A model generated the notes under the pieces. The model was given only the letters and a program-made list of their open reading frames with translations, was not told where the DNA came from and ran no database searches. Of a stretch of 64,000 nucleotides of DNA, positions 60,425 through 64,000 are shown in pieces (position 1 is the stretch's first letter; every line of letters begins with the position of its first letter). Origin of the DNA: Candidatus Hoaglandella endobia (lineage in GTDB: Bacteria > Pseudomonadota > Gammaproteobacteria > Enterobacterales > Enterobacteriaceae); assembly GCF_900044015.1 (NCBI RefSeq), contig NZ_LN999835.1:564222-628221 (forward strand). Reading direction: 5' to 3'. The translations under genes were made by a program, and so were the position numbers.

Positions 60425-60813
60425 TGGTGGAGCTGGCGGGATTCGAACCCGCGTCCGGAATTTCTCAGCCATCGGTACTACATGCTATAGTCCAATCTAT
60501 ATAGTTCGTTTATTAGCTGCGGACGGACACGCTACACTATTAATAAACTAGCCTGATTAAATTTAACGTTTTCGTCCCAGGCAGGACATCTACGTGATCT
60601 CTTTTCAGTTTGACCTCTTTTAATTCCTCTCCTTAAGAGAGAAGGCTAGGAAGAGAGGGAATCCTCAGTTTATTAGGCTGATTAAGCTGCCAACGCAGCA
60701 GATTCGTATTGCGAGTCGTTTGCAATTATTTTTTTGAGGCTTTTTACGAGGCCAGCCTCACCTCGGCATGCACCTTAGGTTTTGTAAATCCCGTCGAATC
60801 CAAGATCAGCCCC
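60425..60813 (-). ncRNA. ssrA: Transfer-messenger RNA (tmRNA)
   Basis: 389 nt on the minus strand. The 5' end GGGGCTGA...GGATTCGACGGGATT (from 60813) and the 3' end GGGTTCGAATCCCGCCAGCTCC with encoded CCA (to 60425) form the Ala-tRNA-like domain. The tag frame is 60723-60682, with resume codon GCA, and reads ANDSQYESAALAA then TAA. It is 13 residues against the 10 encoded in E. coli (ANDENYALAA). The LAA protease-recognition end is kept. It lies directly downstream of smpB, its protein partner, as in E. coli. Confidence 0.96.
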
Positions 60814-60880
60814 TAGTCCTTTGCTTTTGTTTTTGCTTTAAGGTTATTAAAACATATAGTAAAGCTATTTATTTAAGCTA

Positions 60881-61366
60881 TCAACCCCGATTCTTTATTA
60901 TTCGTCCCTTAGTTACCTGCCATTCACGCTCTTTAATTTCGATGCGTTTATCATACTCTTTTTTACCTTTAGCAACACCGATTCTTACCTTAATCCAAGT
61001 CATTTTCCAATAAATAGATAGTGCGATTACCGTATAATGTTTGTAATTCACGCAGCCAAACAGGGTGTCCAGCTCCTTTTTATTGAGCAATAGTTTACGG
61101 GTCCGCATAGGATCACAAACGACGTGTGAAGATGCTTCCGTAAAAGATTGAAAGGTAGCTCCAAATAAGTAGGCTTCACCATCTTTGAGCAGCACGTAGC
61201 TATCATTGATATTTGCTTTACCGGCTCGCAGTGATTTTACTTCCCATCCATGTAATGAAAGGCCTGCTTCTAACTCTTGCTCAATAAAGTATTCGTGTCG
61301 AGCGCGTTTATTTTGCGCTATGGTAACATAGTCGGATTTATTTACCTTTCTTGTAGCATGTAACAT
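60881..61366 (-). CDS. smpB: SsrA-binding protein SmpB
   Basis: 161 residues from ATG 61366 (E. coli 160). An in-frame TTG at 61372 is the alternative; GGAGAG lies 9 nt before the ATG. It binds tmRNA and places it in the stalled ribosome. [38 protein letters not shown] and the C-terminal DKR...IKEREWQ tail, which occupies the mRNA channel, are present. It is co-oriented with ssrA. Confidence 0.96.
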   Translation of the reverse strand: MLHATRKVNKSDYVTIAQNKRARHEYFIEQELEAGLSLHGWEVKSLRAGKANINDSYVLLKDGEAYLFGATFQSFTEASSHVVCDPMRTRKLLLNKKELDTLFGCVNYKHYTVIALSIYWKMTWIKVRIGVAKGKKEYDKRIEIKEREWQVTKGRIIKNRG

Positions 61367-61553
61367 TATCAAGTGCTCTCCTAGAGCTAGAGCAGAAAAG
61401 CTTTCGTTATGCTGGCTGAAGTTTTTTCATCAAAAACAGACAAGGTATCGCTGATATTCCAGTCTTAGAGAGATCGTTTACGCCTTATCTTCATCTTAAT
61501 ATTTACGTCATTACGCTGTGCTAGGAAATAATTGTCGTTAACATATCATGTTA

Positions 61554-61892
61554 TTAACTATAACTATAAAATGTTGGTTTATTATCAATTTGAACCAAAA
61601 TATCGCTACTATTAAAGGTTAAAGTTAGGGTTTGCTGTATGATAGGTTCATGATTTAGTTCACGGCGGAAGATATAAAACCAGGTATCTGTGCCGAACGG
61701 ATCCTTCATCATTGAAGTGCCAAGTATATAAGCTATCTCCTGTTTGGACATGCCGATGTAGATTTTGGCTACGTCAGCTTTGGTTAGATAATTGCCTTGA
61801 TTGATATCAGGATGGTAAACCACTTGTTTAAAGATGGAACAACCGGAGGTAAAGATCAATATAACTACAGCAGTAAAAATTTTACAGCTCAT
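61554..61892 (-). CDS. bamE: Outer membrane assembly lipoprotein BamE
   Basis: 112 residues (E. coli 113). Signal peptide with lipobox FTSGC, lipidated Cys at 18. The SmpA/OmlA fold follows: [43 protein letters not shown] and [16 protein letters not shown]. It supports BamD-BamA in outer-membrane protein insertion. recN, adjacent in E. coli, is gone. A palindrome lies just upstream (61914-61931). Confidence 0.97.
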   Translation of the reverse strand: MSCKIFTAVVILIFTSGCSIFKQVVYHPDINQGNYLTKADVAKIYIGMSKQEIAYILGTSMMKDPFGTDTWFYIFRRELNHEPIIQQTLTLTFNSSDILVQIDNKPTFYSYS

Positions 61893-62345
61893 AATAATCA
61901 GATTGTTCTATCAGATATCATTGATGATATCTATCATATTAATTATTACATTGCAAAAATTATAATAGCTATTATAGCTATTAACTGAATAGTGCTAAGT
62001 ATGTTCAAGTCTAGTGTTAGCTAGAACACTAATTAATTATTAAGGATTCTTAATTACTACCTACTAAACTTTTCTAAGTAATTGTAATCTTTCGTATTGA
62101 CTAACGCAAGAAAAACGCAAGAAAATAGTCGCCGCGACTGATCAAGATGTCCTCTAGTGTGAATCGTCGGCTAATAACGTAGCGGCTAATAAAGTATAAG
62201 TAGTATTCATATATGAGAGATCTGAGAGATCATCCCCGGCTTAGTTTTGTAAGCTTCATTCTTTGTCATCCCTTGAATCCTCGCTATTCATCCCCATAAT
62301 ACCCGAACTAGCGAGAAGCATGCTGAACCATGGAGAAAACTCATA
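61893..62345. other. bamE-grpE divergent spacer
   Basis: 453 bases in which recN and nadK are found in relatives; no remnant is identified. It contains GATATCAT-TG-ATGATATC (61914-61931), short repeats of TATAGCTAT (61963-61981) and the grpE heat-shock promoter near its right end. Confidence 0.6.
62272..62297 (+). promoter_or_regulatory. Sigma-32 (RpoH) heat-shock promoter of grpE
   Basis: CTTGAA at 62272-62277 and CCCCAT at 62292-62297 with a 14-bp spacer match the RpoH consensus (CTTGAA-N13-17-CCCCATNT), about 50 bases before the grpE ATG. Confidence 0.85.
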
Positions 62346-62957
62346 ATGAGTAGTAAAGAACAGAATACCCCTGGCGAGCAAGTCGCACAACAGATTGAAA
62401 TAAAACAAGAACAGCAAGTAGAAGCGGCGCCTGAGACAGTAGAAGTTGTTGATCCGCGAGATAAGCGGATTGCTGAATTAGAAACAACACTAACCCAGAT
62501 ACAGCAGCGCGAGCGCGATAATTTATTGCGTGCCAAGGCAGAAATGGAAAACATACGCCGCCGCAGTGAGCAGGACATCGAAAAAGCGCATAAATTTGCG
62601 CTAGAACGTTTTGTTGGCGAACTTTTGCCGGTGATTGATAATTTAGAACGCGCCCTTGACATGTCGGATAAGTCTAATACAGAGTCAACTATCGAGGGCA
62701 TTGAGCTGACGCTTAAATCATTACTAGATGCGGTGCGCAAATTCGGTCTTGATATAGTTAGCGATACTGATGTGCCGTTTAACCCTGAAGTACATCAAGC
62801 CATGACAATGCTAGAATCCGACAAGTATAAAGCTAATCAGGTGATGATGGTGATGCAAAAAGGCTATATCCTCAATGGTAGACTTGTTCGCCCTGCGATG
62901 GTAGCAGTATCGAAAGCTAAATCCAGTGCCCAGCCGCAACGTTGCGGCGAAAAATAA
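62346..62957 (+). CDS. grpE: DnaK nucleotide-exchange factor GrpE
   Basis: 203 residues (E. coli 197). It releases ADP from DnaK. A disordered N-terminus and long coiled coil (about 40-100, [20 protein letters not shown]) are followed by the four-helix bundle and the C-terminal beta domain ([27 protein letters not shown]). ATG 62346 is preceded by GGAGAAAA. A consensus heat-shock promoter lies upstream. Confidence 0.97.
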   Translation: MSSKEQNTPGEQVAQQIEIKQEQQVEAAPETVEVVDPRDKRIAELETTLTQIQQRERDNLLRAKAEMENIRRRSEQDIEKAHKFALERFVGELLPVIDNLERALDMSDKSNTESTIEGIELTLKSLLDAVRKFGLDIVSDTDVPFNPEVHQAMTMLESDKYKANQVMMVMQKGYILNGRLVRPAMVAVSKAKSSAQPQRCGEK

Positions 62958-63058
62958 GCGCGCTAGCAGCTGTTTATAAAACAGAAGCGCGTTACTGCTG
63001 TACTGAATTTTTTATATTTATATTATATAAAGGAAATCTAGAACTAGAAAGAGCTAAA

Positions 63059-63757
63059 CTAGCTATGCTTATTTGCGGCCGCTGGTAAAGTTGGTGACCA
63101 GACTATCGGCTGTTGACCTTGTTGCACTAACAGCTCATTAGTTTTGGAAAAATGATGACAGCCGAAGAAGCCGCGATGCGCCGATAAAGGGGAAGGGTGA
63201 AATGTTTTAAGCACATGATGACGCTTATGATCGATAATTGCACTTGTTTTTTGGGCATGGGATCCCCAAAGTAAAAATATGATCCCCGCGCGATAGGTGT
63301 TTAGTACGTTAATGACTTTAACGGTAAACTTTTGCCAACCTAAACTCGCATGAGAATGCGCTTTACCAGCCTCTACCGTAAGTACGGTATTAAGCAACAT
63401 GATCCCTTGCAACGCCCAACTTTTTAGGTAACCATGGTTAGGCATAACAAAGCTAGGAATATCGCCGGCTAGCTCTTTATAGATATTCATCAGCGATGGT
63501 GGGGTAGGAACTCCTGGTTTTACGGAAAAAGATAAACCGTGGGCCTGATTAGGACCATAATATGGATCTTGACCTAGGATTACAACTTTTACCTCGCCAA
63601 GTTCGGTAAAACGAAAAGCATTAAAGACATCTTTCGATGGCGGATAGATTGTGACCCCTGCTGCCCTTTCACGAGCGACGAAAGCTAAGGTTTGCTGGAA
63701 GTATGGCAGCGTTTTTTCTTGTGCTAGAGCATCACGCCAAGTCAGCATTGGTGTCAT
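63059..63757 (-). CDS. ung: Uracil-DNA glycosylase (family 1)
   Basis: 232 residues from ATG 63757 (E. coli 229). This start gives E. coli numbering through the active site; TTG 63769 would add four residues. It removes uracil from DNA. The water-activating motif is GQDPYYG with D64 and Y66. The next residue, His67 in E. coli, is Tyr here. Leu-loop [10 protein letters not shown] with the catalytic His (E. coli H187) and LLLNTVLTV are intact. The C-terminus is slightly longer. It is convergent with grpE. Confidence 0.96.
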   Translation of the reverse strand: MTPMLTWRDALAQEKTLPYFQQTLAFVARERAAGVTIYPPSKDVFNAFRFTELGEVKVVILGQDPYYGPNQAHGLSFSVKPGVPTPPSLMNIYKELAGDIPSFVMPNHGYLKSWALQGIMLLNTVLTVEAGKAHSHASLGWQKFTVKVINVLNTYRAGIIFLLWGSHAQKTSAIIDHKRHHVLKTFHPSPLSAHRGFFGCHHFSKTNELLVQQGQQPIVWSPTLPAAANKHS

Positions 63758-64000
63758 AATACGCCCCAATAGTAAAAATAGAACCTAAGAGCATAATCTT
63801 AATCTTAGATCACGCAATAAGTTTTTTTCTCTGCGGCATATCGTCTCTTATATTATTTATACTGATCCTCTTTATTGTTTCTTTATTAGGTTTTTTTGTT
63901 CTTATCTGTATGTGCTGCCATACCAAATCACTTGGTGCGAGACCCAGCAAATGATCCCAAGATCATTACTTACTTATTTTAAATATTAAAATGAATTCTA

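Noticed and set aside
62288..62740. A 150-codon open frame antisense to grpE, Ser/Arg/Cys-rich
   Set aside because: It lies opposite a highly conserved gene, has no ribosome-binding site, and its composition is that of an antisense frame shadow.
63770..64000. A gene upstream of ung at the right window edge
   Set aside because: No frame of useful length or recognisable similarity is present in the last 230 bases.

Overview
The window is a piece of chromosome from a gammaproteobacterium with a reduced, AT-biased, decaying genome, most likely an insect endosymbiont related to the Enterobacterales. Almost every intact protein aligns over its full length with the E. coli protein and local gene order follows E. 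coli blocks. The genes that normally sit between them are missing or survive only as pseudogenes, and spacers are long and very AT-rich. Retention of lipid A/KDO, aromatic amino acid, fatty acid and rod-shape genes fits a Baumannia/Sodalis-type symbiont. That assignment is my inference from memory, not a search result. I see no insertion sequence, phage, CRISPR array, toxin or defence locus, and I found no convincing new biological system.

Layout. 1-2637: engB (cut by the window edge) and typA, the ends of the ancestral block that once held glnALG. 2901-8324: broken yiiD/fabY, then recG, a spoT pseudogene, a shortened rpoZ and gmk. 8418-20095: serC remnant, aroA, cmk, rpsA, ihfB, msbA, lpxK, ycaR and kdsB on the plus strand, asnS on the minus strand, then pyrD. 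20283-28671: tldD, yhdP, a rng remnant and mreD-mreC-mreB, all minus strand. 28672-29920: the largest gene-free stretch. 29921-35081: aroQ, accB, accC, pgm (minus), fldA. 35344-35727: a four-tRNA cluster (Leu, Gln, Met, Gln). 35775-48085: ftnA, tyrB, dnaB, dusA, zur, plsB, pgi, orn, psd. 48312-53596: a complete rRNA operon (16S, tRNA-Ile, tRNA-Ala, 23S, 5S) with promoter, boxA elements and processing stems. 53615-60086: der, bamB, yfgM, hisS, rodZ, rlmN. 60425-63757: ssrA (tmRNA), smpB, bamE, grpE, ung.

The genes together describe a cell that still makes a Gram-negative envelope. lpxK, kdsB and msbA serve LPS; plsB, psd and accBC serve phospholipid and fatty acids; bamB and bamE serve outer-membrane assembly; mreBCD and a truncated rodZ serve rod shape. 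It makes chorismate (aroA, aroQ) and can do the last aromatic transamination (tyrB), and it keeps translation, ribosome rescue and some repair. Stringent-response control (spoT), serine/B6 synthesis (serC) and RNase G (rng) are lost here.

The most notable sequence-level signals are an enlarged helix 45 in 23S rRNA resembling an intervening sequence, short out-of-phase tandem duplications across several start codons, a split fabY that lost its acetyltransferase core, a periplasm-less RodZ, substitutions in FtnA and Ung active regions, and a preserved sigma-32 promoter before grpE.
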